Shown: positions 1 through 5,448, counted from the first letter of the stretch. The stretch: 5,448 nucleotides of DNA from Rickettsia typhi (GCA_945888585.1 CAMDAI010000099.1:1-5448); one strand, 5' to 3'. Notes: generated from the letters alone by a model not told the origin. Translations and numbers: made by a program.

Positions 1-884
1 AAACAAAGAACAAAACTTAAAATTGCTAAAAAACAAGTCCAAATTTTTAAATTTCCACTTCGTTCCAAAACCATAATTGAATGAAATAAAGCGGTAGCAC
101 AAAGCCATGGCATCAAAGAAACATTTTCTACCGCATCCCAAAACCAATATCCACCCCACCCTAATTCACGATAGGCCCACCAAGAACCAAGACCAATTCC
201 TAAAGTTAAAAAACTCCAGGAAAACATTAACCATGGTTTAATTGCCTTAGTAAATTCTTTATCAATTTTTTCAGTTAAAAGTGCTGCAATTGCAATAGAA
301 AAGATTAGAGAAAATCCGATATAACCAGTATAAAGCATTGGGGGATGGAAAGCTAGACCAATATCTTGCAATATCGGATTTAATCCAAGACCGTTAACAG
401 GGGCTGGAATGATACGTAAAAATGGATTGGAAGTAAAAGCTACAAAAGCAATAATTCCAAAACTTATAAAAGATTGGGAAGCCAAAGTAATAATTTTTCG
501 TTTGGAATCAATTTTCCCTAAATAAGCAAAAATTAAACTATATCCACTAATAATCACCAGAAGAAGAAGCATTGAGCCTTCATGATTTCCCCAAACTGCC
601 GAAATTTTATAAATAAATGGCTTTAACTGATGTGAATTTAGGTAAACATTTGCAACTGAAAAATCGGAAATAATGAAGGAATAAATCAGAGATAAAAAAG
701 AAATTACAAGCAATATAAAAACTATAGCCGCACTATATTTTCCAAATAATAATGCTTCTTCATTATCTAAAATAGATTTTTTTTGAAGTTTTACACTAAC
801 AAAAATTGGATAAAAAAATGAAAGAAGCAAAGCAACAATTATAGAGGTAAATCCAATATTAGGAGCGATTGAATTTAGTTCCAT
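1..884 (-). CDS. ccmF: Cytochrome c-type biogenesis protein CcmF, haem lyase subunit (partial, N-terminal part)
   Basis: CcmF is an inner-membrane protein of the System I cytochrome c maturation pathway. With CcmH it attaches haem to CXXCH motifs of apocytochromes c on the periplasmic side. The reading frame is open for 294 codons from the ATG at 884-882 to the window edge, so a little under half of a roughly 650-residue protein is present and the C-terminus lies outside. Hydrophobic segments are visible at about residues 12-31, 52-72, 105-122, 132-150, 183-203 and 219-233. Signature pieces are WGNHEGS (98-104), LNPILQDIGLAFHPP (168-182) and the tryptophan-rich WWD region (about 235-260). His180 and His268 align with the membrane haem-ligand histidines H173 and H261 of E. 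coli, with the same spacing of 88. Two conserved prolines are replaced: WDPVEN reads WDAVEN (Ala251) and LQDPG reads LQDIG (Ile175). The start codon directly follows the thrC stop, suggesting co-transcription and possible translational coupling. Identification is very secure. Confidence 0.95.
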   Translation of the reverse strand, partial: MELNSIAPNIGFTSIIVALLLSFFYPIFVSVKLQKKSILDNEEALLFGKYSAAIVFILLVISFLSLIYSFIISDFSVANVYLNSHQLKPFIYKISAVWGNHEGSMLLLLVIISGYSLIFAYLGKIDSKRKIITLASQSFISFGIIAFVAFTSNPFLRIIPAPVNGLGLNPILQDIGLAFHPPMLYTGYIGFSLIFSIAIAALLTEKIDKEFTKAIKPWLMFSWSFLTLGIGLGSWWAYRELGWGGYWFWDAVENVSLMPWLCATALFHSIMVLERSGNLKIWTCFLAILSFVLC

Positions 885-2294
885 TTAATTCAGATTTTTC
901 CCAATAAACTCTTTTACTAAATCAATATTGTTAGGAATAATTTCCATTCTTTCCTTTCTAGTCATTAGATTATCCAAAAATCTAGGCAACGGTAAAGATG
1001 GGACTCCAGCTTCTTTAATTGCTTCTGGAAATTTAGCTGGATGAGCGGTAACTAAGGTTATAACTGGTTCATTATTATATTGCTCTCCACTGATATAATT
1101 TCTACCAGCGCCAATTCCAATTACACTATGTGGATCAACTACTTCTCCAGTTGATTCATAAATATCTCTGATTAACTCACAAGTTTGCTTATCACTGATT
1201 GAATAAGAGGTAAAATTTTCTCTAATTTCTAACAAAATATCATTTTCAACTTTAAGGCTTCCTGTTTTTTCAAAATCTTTCATTAATTCAGCAATTTTTT
1301 CCGGTTTATTTTTAAGCTTATAACTATCAAATAATAAACGCTCAAAATTACTAGAAACCTGAATATTCATACTAGGAGAAAGGGTATCAATCAGATTTTT
1401 TCTACTATAATCATTAGAATTAATAAAACGGGTTAAAATATCATTGTTATTGGTTGCAACAATCAATTTTTTAATTGGTAAGCCCATTCTTTTTGCCAAA
1501 AACCCAGCATAAATATCACCAAAATTACCAGTAGGAACACTAAAAGTTACTGGATTTTCTTTATTAGCTCCAAGCCTTAAGCCAGCATAGAAATAATAAA
1601 CAATCTGCACCATAATTCTAACCCAATTAATTGAGTTAACAGCAACCATTCTTCTACCTTTTAAAAAATCTTGATTAGCAAACATTTTTTTTACAAAATC
1701 CTGACAATCATCAAAATTTCCCTCAATGGCAATATTATAAACATTATCATCAAGTACACTGGTCATTTGTTTTCTTTGTACAGCAGAAACCTTATTGTAA
1801 GGATGTAAAATAAAAATTTCTGCTTGCTTACAAGCCTTGCATCCCATAATTGCTGCCGAACCAGTATCTCCAGAAGTTGCTCCAATAATTACAACCTTCT
1901 CTTCTCTTTTATTTAAAACATATTCAAAAAGATTTCCCAAAAATTGCAAAGCAAAATCCTTAAATGCCAGAGTTGGACCATGAAATAATTCTAATAAATA
2001 TTCATTATGGCTAATTTGCTTTAATGGAGCAATTGCAGTATGAGAGAAAGTTTTATAAGATTTTTCTATAATATTTTTAAGATCTTTTACCGGAATCTCA
2101 TCTTGGATAAATGGACTAATAATTTTATAAACCAAATCTGGATAGCTAAGTTTAGCCATCTCATTTAAATCAGTAGCGGTAAAACTTGGCAAACTTTCAG
2201 GAATGTATAAACCACCATCATCCGCTAATCCTTGAAGAACAACATCTTCAAAACCTAACACCGGAGAGGTTTGCCTTGTACTTATATATTTCAT
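885..2294 (-). CDS. thrC: Threonine synthase
   Basis: Threonine synthase converts O-phospho-L-homoserine and water to L-threonine and phosphate, the last step of threonine synthesis, in the cytoplasm using pyridoxal phosphate (PLP). The protein has 469 residues, which fits the longer threonine synthase class seen in alphaproteobacteria and fungi (E. coli ThrC has 428). The N-terminal YISTRQTSP and the GLADDGGLYIPE segment (22-33) are typical. The PLP Schiff-base lysine is Lys112 in HGPTLAFKDFA. GATSGDTGSAA (138-148) and PTGNFGD (254-260) are the substrate- and PLP-phosphate-binding loops, and NSINWVRI (220-227) is also conserved. The protein appears full length and intact. The ATG at 2294-2292 fits the family N-terminus; the upstream leader is short and has no Shine-Dalgarno motif. 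A sigma70-like promoter lies just upstream. ccmF begins immediately after the TAA stop. I recall a mitochondrial-processing-type M16 peptidase gene commonly following thrC in alphaproteobacteria, so ccmF is an unexpected neighbour. Confidence 0.97.
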   Translation of the reverse strand: MKYISTRQTSPVLGFEDVVLQGLADDGGLYIPESLPSFTATDLNEMAKLSYPDLVYKIISPFIQDEIPVKDLKNIIEKSYKTFSHTAIAPLKQISHNEYLLELFHGPTLAFKDFALQFLGNLFEYVLNKREEKVVIIGATSGDTGSAAIMGCKACKQAEIFILHPYNKVSAVQRKQMTSVLDDNVYNIAIEGNFDDCQDFVKKMFANQDFLKGRRMVAVNSINWVRIMVQIVYYFYAGLRLGANKENPVTFSVPTGNFGDIYAGFLAKRMGLPIKKLIVATNNNDILTRFINSNDYSRKNLIDTLSPSMNIQVSSNFERLLFDSYKLKNKPEKIAELMKDFEKTGSLKVENDILLEIRENFTSYSISDKQTCELIRDIYESTGEVVDPHSVIGIGAGRNYISGEQYNNEPVITLVTAHPAKFPEAIKEAGVPSLPLPRFLDNLMTRKERMEIIPNNIDLVKEFIGKNLN

Positions 2295-2313
2295 TGTTAG
2301 ATTAATATTTGAA

Positions 2314-2343
2314 ATTTTAGCTATCTTAATGTAAGGTTGCCAA
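2314..2343 (-). promoter_or_regulatory. Sigma70-like promoter for thrC-ccmF
   Basis: On the minus strand a -35 box TTGGCA (2343-2338, five of six matches to TTGACA) is followed by an 18-base spacer and a -10 box TAAAAT (2319-2314, five of six to TATAAT). Initiation about seven bases further on would leave an untranslated leader of roughly a dozen bases before the thrC ATG at 2294. In AT-rich DNA a -10 match is cheap, but the -35 match together with acceptable spacing makes this the best candidate in the divergent intergenic region. No comparably good promoter was found for the plus-strand rppH; TTGAAA at 2309-2314 has only a poor -10 partner. Confidence 0.42.
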
Positions 2344-2378
2344 GGTTACTCAGGAAACTTGAAAAAGTCAAAATAAAA

Positions 2379-2867
2379 ATGGACGAATCATCTAACGCAG
2401 ATAACCTTGATTACCTATATCGAAACAGCATCGGTATTATGGTAATTAATAAAAATAAAAATATTTTTGTTGGTAAAAGAATAGACAATAATAGTAATGC
2501 TTGGCAAATGCCTCAAGGCGGCCTTGATGCCGGCGAAGATGAAGATACCGCCATGTTTCGAGAATTAAAAGAAGAAACCGGAATTTCTGATATTGAAATT
2601 ATTTCCAAAAGTAAACAATATTTCTATTACAATCTACCTTACCGCTTACAAAAGAAATTTTGGGGTGGAAAATATCTTGGACAAAAACAAAAATGGTATC
2701 TAGTAAGATATTTAGGCGATGATTCTTCAATTAACATCAATACAGAATTACCAGAATTCTCAGAATGGAAGTGGATTCCCAAGGAAGAATTAGTAAAAGT
2801 TATAGTTTCATTTAAAAGAAAACTTTATGTTGATATAATCAAAGAATTTGCAGAACACTTAAAATAA
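2379..2867 (+). CDS. rppH: RNA pyrophosphohydrolase RppH (Nudix family)
   Basis: RppH is a cytoplasmic Nudix hydrolase that removes pyrophosphate from the 5' triphosphate end of mRNAs, which triggers endonuclease-dependent decay. Some family members hydrolyse dinucleoside polyphosphates. From the ATG at 2379 the protein has 162 residues, the usual size for alphaproteobacterial RppH. The N-terminus YRNSIGIMVINKNKNIFVGKR and WQMPQGG (42-48) are characteristic. A perfect Nudix box GX5EX7REUXEEXGU spans residues 47-69, ending RELKEETGI, with the metal-binding glutamates intact. Further conserved pieces are GQKQKWYLVRY, PEFSEWKWIP and SFKRKLY near the C-terminus. The frame also opens upstream at a TTG (2337), which would add 14 basic residues. 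I prefer the ATG because homologues begin shortly before the YRxxxG segment and because the TTG lies at the thrC -35 box. No clear Shine-Dalgarno sequence precedes either start. holC follows after 5 bases, so the two probably share a transcript. Confidence 0.95.
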   Translation: MDESSNADNLDYLYRNSIGIMVINKNKNIFVGKRIDNNSNAWQMPQGGLDAGEDEDTAMFRELKEETGISDIEIISKSKQYFYYNLPYRLQKKFWGGKYLGQKQKWYLVRYLGDDSSININTELPEFSEWKWIPKEELVKVIVSFKRKLYVDIIKEFAEHLK

Positions 2868-2872
2868 ATAAA

Positions 2873-3307
2873 ATGGAAATAAATTTTTATCATCTTGAAA
2901 ATATAAATTATAAAATAATTGCTCAGATTTTACTAAAAATAAGAGACGAGGGAAAACGAACTTTAATTTACGCAAAAACTGATGAGCTTTTAAAACAAAT
3001 TGATGAAGGCTTGTGGAGTTTTAGCAAAACTAAATTTTTACCTCATGCAACTAAATGGGAAAATGTTAATTATCTTGATCAACCAATTTTTTTAACTAAT
3101 GAGGAAGATAATCAAAATAAAGCTGAATTTCTTCTTATGCTTGATGCGGTAAATGATAATTTTTTAAAAAACTTTGAAAAAACATTTTATTTTTTTAGTG
3201 ATAATAACATTGAATTCGCCCGAAAATTATATACCGATTACAAGAAAAAATCTTTCTCTATTAATTTTTATAAAAAGGATGGCGATAAGTGGATAAAAGC
3301 TGCTTAA
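2873..3307 (+). CDS. holC: DNA polymerase III chi subunit (HolC)
   Basis: HolC (chi) is an accessory subunit of the DNA polymerase III clamp loader. In E. coli it binds psi (HolD) and the C-terminal tail of single-stranded DNA-binding protein, coupling the replisome to coated template. The 144-residue protein matches the usual family length (147 in E. coli). It begins with a short beta-strand segment, INFYHL, followed by a helix and GKRTLIYAKTDE (27-38). The family signature then appears: DEGLW at 44-48 and FLPHA at 55-59. QPIFLT (70-75) corresponds to the strand preceding the region that aligns with the rest of the fold, and the C-terminus RKLYTDYKKKSFSINFYKK is also typical. The ATG lies 5 bases after the rppH stop with no Shine-Dalgarno sequence, so translation may depend on coupling to rppH. 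The stop codon overlaps that of the convergent carboxypeptidase gene. In many alphaproteobacteria holC sits beside pepA; here it sits beside rppH. Chi is a divergent family, so this call is slightly less certain than its neighbours. Confidence 0.88.
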   Translation: MEINFYHLENINYKIIAQILLKIRDEGKRTLIYAKTDELLKQIDEGLWSFSKTKFLPHATKWENVNYLDQPIFLTNEEDNQNKAEFLLMLDAVNDNFLKNFEKTFYFFSDNNIEFARKLYTDYKKKSFSINFYKKDGDKWIKAA

Positions 3308-4248
3308 TTATCATAACTTACAATTAGCTTATCCAAGCCAGCATTTTCCATTTCTTTATCTTCAAGTTCTTTTTTAGTGGTGGCAATTTTTATTTTATCA
3401 TGATTTCTTGATAAAACTTCAAATCCATAATCTAATAAACTTTTAGTAAACTCATCACGCTTTCCACTGCTAGCACAAGAAGTTAAGATTGAAATTATCC
3501 GATGATGATGATGTAAAGCCACAGCAATTAAATTATAACCGGCAGCATTGGTAAATCCGGTTTTCATACCTTCAGCACCGTTATATTGAAGCAGAACATT
3601 ATTATGTGTCTTATATTTTATACCGTTTATAAGAGTTTCTTTAGTAGCAAATAAATGATAATATTCAGGAAAATCACGTCTTATAGCTATTATCATTCTG
3701 GCTAAATCATAATTAGTAGTAAATTGACCAGAATCTGGAAGGCCTGTTGCATTACGAAAATTAGTATATTTCATACCGAATTTTTTAGCTTTTTTATTCA
3801 TCAGCTCTACGAATGCCCATTCACTGCCTGCAATTGCTTCAGACAACATTACTGCCGCTTCATTAAATGACTTAACTAAAACACCATCAATAGCTTCTTT
3901 AACAGTAAGCTTATCTCCAATTTTTAAATTGAGAGTTAGAACTTTATTAACATTCGAAATATCTTCATCTCGATCCGAAACATTGAGCTCTTGATGAAAA
4001 TGAAGCTTCCCATTTTTTAAGGCTTCAAAGGTTAAATAAATTGTCATTAATTTAGTCAAAGAAGCTGGATATCTATATTCAGAAGCTTCATTTTCAAAAA
4101 TTATGTTACTAGTTTTATCCTCAAAAACTAACGCAGCATAATTATTGCTACATTCTTCATTTTGAAAATCGAAAGAAAATGATGGTTGAATAGAAAAAAT
4201 GATAAGAAAAAAAGAAAATGTGATTAGTTTCAAAATATCACTTTTCAT
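3304..4248 (-). CDS. dacA: D-alanyl-D-alanine carboxypeptidase, S11 family (PBP5/6-like), short form
   Basis: This penicillin-binding protein removes the terminal D-alanine from peptidoglycan pentapeptides in the periplasm, limiting cross-linking. The 314-residue precursor starts with a Sec signal peptide: lysines at 2 and 7, a hydrophobic core at about 8-20, and a likely cleavage after SFS at residue 25. All three active-site motifs are present: SLTK at 63-66 (nucleophile Ser63, Lys66), SFN at 127-129, and KTG at 229-231. NATGLPDSG (166-174) and YDLARM are also typical. E. coli PBP5 is about 400 residues because of an added beta-rich C-terminal domain and an amphipathic membrane anchor. Only about 83 residues follow KTG here, so that module and anchor are absent and the enzyme may be soluble. 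The ATG at 4248 is the first start after an in-frame stop at 4260-4258. A four-histidine run (246-249) follows the KTG region. The symbol is by family only; rickettsial relatives are often named dacF. Confidence 0.92.
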   Translation of the reverse strand: MKSDILKLITFSFFLIIFSIQPSFSFDFQNEECSNNYAALVFEDKTSNIIFENEASEYRYPASLTKLMTIYLTFEALKNGKLHFHQELNVSDRDEDISNVNKVLTLNLKIGDKLTVKEAIDGVLVKSFNEAAVMLSEAIAGSEWAFVELMNKKAKKFGMKYTNFRNATGLPDSGQFTTNYDLARMIIAIRRDFPEYYHLFATKETLINGIKYKTHNNVLLQYNGAEGMKTGFTNAAGYNLIAVALHHHHRIISILTSCASSGKRDEFTKSLLDYGFEVLSRNHDKIKIATTKKELEDKEMENAGLDKLIVSYDN

Positions 4249-4265
4249 AAATGGATCTTAAAGAT

Positions 4266-4292
4266 TCAGAAGGAGCAAGGCACCCCTTCTGA
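4266..4292 (-). terminator. GC-containing hairpin between gcvH and the carboxypeptidase gene, probable terminator or attenuator
   Basis: TCAGAAGG (4266-4273) and CCTTCTGA (4285-4292) form a perfect 8-base inverted repeat. In the minus-strand RNA the stem can extend inwards by G-U, G-C and U-G pairs to 11 pairs around a five-base GCCUU loop. The plus-strand RNA cannot extend in this way, so the structure is better suited to the gcvT-gcvH transcript. It starts 12 bases after the gcvH stop. The bases that follow on the minus strand, ATCTTTAAG, are only weakly U-rich, so termination may be partial and the carboxypeptidase gene could be read through. A small dyad, ATCTT-A-AAGAT (4255-4265), lies between the hairpin and the carboxypeptidase start. 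Confidence 0.45.
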
Positions 4293-4294
4293 CA

Positions 4295-4319
4295 AAAAGA
4301 AAATTAGTTATTTTCTTTT
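4295..4319. repeat. Perfect AT-rich inverted repeat spanning the gcvH stop codon
   Basis: AAAAGAAAAT (4295-4304) pairs perfectly with ATTTTCTTTT (4310-4319) across a five-base TAGTT loop. The repeat covers the last codons and stop of gcvH. On the minus strand the distal arm is a U-rich run (UUUUCUUUUU), so hairpin plus U-tract could help end the gcvH transcript together with the GC-containing hairpin just downstream. The stem has only one G-C pair, so it is weak, and the arms are low-complexity sequence that could arise by chance in a genome this AT-rich. Confidence 0.4.
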
Positions 4320-4678
4320 AAATAATTATTATAAGCAGCCTCATCCAAAGCATCAGATAATTCAGCAATATTAGAAATTTTAATTTTAATCAACCAACCA
4401 TCTTCATATGGCGAATTATTAACATTCTCAGGAGTGCTAGTTAAAGAATCATTAGTAGCTATAATTTCACCAGAAACTGGGGTATAAACATCGCTAGCTG
4501 ATTTAGAAGATTCAACCACAACTGCAGCATCACCTTTACTGTATTTGACGCCAACTTTTGGCAATTCAACATAAACTAATTCACCAAGAGCATCCGCAGC
4601 ATGCTGAGTAATTCCAAGAGTAACTACATCGCTTTCGATTTTTACCCATTCATGGTCTTTTGTATATTTTAATGTCAT
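4304..4678 (-). CDS. gcvH: Glycine cleavage system H protein (lipoyl carrier)
   Basis: GcvH is the small lipoylated shuttle of the glycine cleavage system. Its lipoyl arm carries the aminomethyl group from the P protein to the T protein and is reoxidised by the L protein in the cytoplasm. The 124-residue length is normal. The N-terminal YTKDHEWV (5-12), GITQHAADALGELVYVELP (22-40) and PVSGEI segments are family signatures. The lipoylated lysine is Lys59 in ESSKSASDVY (56-65); the common version is ESVKAASD, so the flanking valine and alanine are both serine here. The ATG at 4678 gives the standard N-terminus. gcvH lies 32 bases downstream of gcvT on the same strand, with an AT-only-looking spacer and no Shine-Dalgarno motif, so the two are probably one operon. 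gcvP is not next to it: the following gene is the carboxypeptidase. Confidence 0.97.
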   Translation of the reverse strand: MTLKYTKDHEWVKIESDVVTLGITQHAADALGELVYVELPKVGVKYSKGDAAVVVESSKSASDVYTPVSGEIIATNDSLTSTPENVNNSPYEDGWLIKIKISNIAELSDALDEAAYNNYLKENN

Positions 4679-4710
4679 TTTTAAGATAAATTTAGAATTA
4701 TTAATATTTA

Positions 4711-5448
4711 TTAAACCTTTTTAATAGCTTTAGTTCTAGCTTCTACAAAAACCGGAGAAGTTATAATTGCCGGAATTTCTTTATCACGAACAATCACAAA
4801 AACCTCTTCACCAATTTTCGCATAATTGGAATCTATATATCCTTGACCGATTGAAACTTTTAGATTTGGCGAAAATCCACCGCTAGTTAAAGTTCCAATT
4901 TTTTTACCGTCTTTACTTCTAACTTCACTATTTTCTCTAGCAATTCCTCTATCTAAAAGCTTTACTCCCATTCTTTTTTTAGAAGCTCCATTAACTTTTT
5001 GATCTAGAATAATTTTAGAGCCAATAAAATCTTGATTATTTTTACTAATTACCCAAGAAAGAGCAGCTTCAATAGGCGTGGTTTTTTCATCTAGATCATG
5101 ACCATAAAGCGGGTAACCCATTTCTAATCTTAGAGAATCACGAGCACCAAGACCAATTGATTTTACTGATGGATTTTTACATAAACTAACCCAAAAATCA
5201 GCAGCTTTGTTATTAGCAATACTAATCTCAAATCCATCTTCACCAGTATATCCAGTTCTGCTTACAAAAATTTCACCGCCTGATTTTAATTCACATATAG
5301 CTAAATTCATATAAGGTAATTCAGCTAAATTAATACCAGAAACAAAATCAGAAAGAATTTCTTCGGCTTTCTTTCCTTGAACTGCAATTAAAGAACGATC
5401 ATTTAATTCTGTAAACTTAAGTGTAGCTGGTAAATTTTTTTGCATCCA
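4711..5448 (-). CDS. gcvT: Glycine cleavage system T protein, aminomethyltransferase (partial, N-terminus off window)
   Basis: GcvT transfers the methylene carbon from the aminomethyl-lipoyl group on GcvH to tetrahydrofolate, releasing ammonia and forming 5,10-methylene-tetrahydrofolate. The frame is open to the window's right edge (the codon before the first visible Met is TGG), so 246 codons including the stop are present and about 120-130 N-terminal residues are missing. The Met at 5445 is therefore an internal residue, not the start: it precedes DRSLIAVQG, which aligns with DLSMIAVQG near residue 135-140 of E. coli GcvT. Visible signatures, counted from that Met, are RTGYTGEDGFEI (63-74), GLGARDSLRLEMGYPLYG (98-115) and the C-terminal domain with TLTSGGFSPNLKVSIGQGYID and PVFVEAR. 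The catalytic aspartate region lies outside the window, as do any promoter or glycine-responsive leader. The visible part shows no frameshift. Confidence 0.96.
   Translation of the reverse strand, partial: WMQKNLPATLKFTELNDRSLIAVQGKKAEEILSDFVSGINLAELPYMNLAICELKSGGEIFVSRTGYTGEDGFEISIANNKAADFWVSLCKNPSVKSIGLGARDSLRLEMGYPLYGHDLDEKTTPIEAALSWVISKNNQDFIGSKIILDQKVNGASKKRMGVKLLDRGIARENSEVRSKDGKKIGTLTSGGFSPNLKVSIGQGYIDSNYAKIGEEVFVIVRDKEIPAIITSPVFVEARTKAIKKV

Noticed and set aside
2329..2334. ATG-TAA minimal start-stop upstream of rppH
   Set aside because: A start followed directly by a stop is expected by chance in AT-rich DNA, and no ribosome-binding site or conserved context supports a regulatory role.
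2309..2337. Promoter for rppH (TTGAAA, 17 bases, TAAGGT)
   Set aside because: The -10 box matches only three of six consensus positions, so I did not list it, although some promoter for rppH-holC must lie in this region or overlap thrC.
2337..2378. A leader peptide or extra 14-residue N-terminus of RppH from TTG
   Set aside because: The segment overlaps the thrC promoter, has no usable ribosome-binding site and has no counterpart in the RppH family as I know it.
4249..4303. Separate promoter for the carboxypeptidase gene with TTGTCA as -35 box
   Set aside because: TTGTCA matches TTGACA well, but no acceptable -10 box lies 16-18 bases downstream, and the region is better explained by the hairpin.
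4711..5445. Complete 244-residue GcvT starting at the Met at 5445
   Set aside because: The frame stays open to the window edge and this Met aligns well inside the family sequence, so the gene is simply cut by the window rather than being a shortened GcvT.
1..5448. A novel defence, toxin-antitoxin or mobile system
   Set aside because: Every coding stretch is assigned to a well-known housekeeping family, with no orphan gene, transposase, integrase, terminal repeat or CRISPR-like array, and no gap over 300 bases.

Overview
The window is AT-rich (about 20-30% G+C in the stretches I counted by hand) and densely packed with housekeeping genes. Their protein sequences look alphaproteobacterial, most like the Rickettsiales or a neighbouring low-GC lineage. 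The main reasons are the RppH protein, which has the alphaproteobacterial/rickettsial layout, and a System I (Ccm) cytochrome c maturation gene. A DNA polymerase III chi subunit is also present. Threonine synthase and glycine-cleavage genes suggest a genome less reduced than Rickettsia itself. This placement is inferred from remembered family sequences, not from a search.

Layout from left to right. Positions 1-884 (minus) hold the N-terminal 294 residues of ccmF, which runs off the left edge. Positions 885-2294 (minus) hold complete thrC, whose stop codon directly abuts the ccmF start. A short divergent intergenic region (2295-2378) carries a good sigma70-like promoter for thrC-ccmF. Positions 2379-2867 (plus) hold rppH, followed after 5 bases by holC (2873-3307, plus). 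holC converges on a D,D-carboxypeptidase gene (3304-4248, minus), and the two share a TTAA that supplies both stop codons. Upstream of the carboxypeptidase, two inverted repeats (4266-4292 and 4295-4319) separate it from gcvH (4304-4678, minus). gcvH follows gcvT (4711-5448, minus), which runs off the right edge and lacks its N-terminus here.

Function. gcvT and gcvH encode the T and H proteins of the glycine cleavage system, linking glycine to one-carbon folate metabolism, and are probably co-transcribed. thrC makes threonine. ccmF attaches haem to c-type cytochromes. rppH starts 5'-dependent mRNA decay and holC supports replication; the two probably form a small operon. The carboxypeptidase trims peptidoglycan stem peptides in the periplasm.

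No gene-free stretch exceeds 300 bases. I see no mobile element, CRISPR array, tRNA, rRNA or phage gene. I found no evidence of an undescribed system. The points worth a second look are small: gene junctions, motif substitutions, hairpins and absent Shine-Dalgarno sequences.
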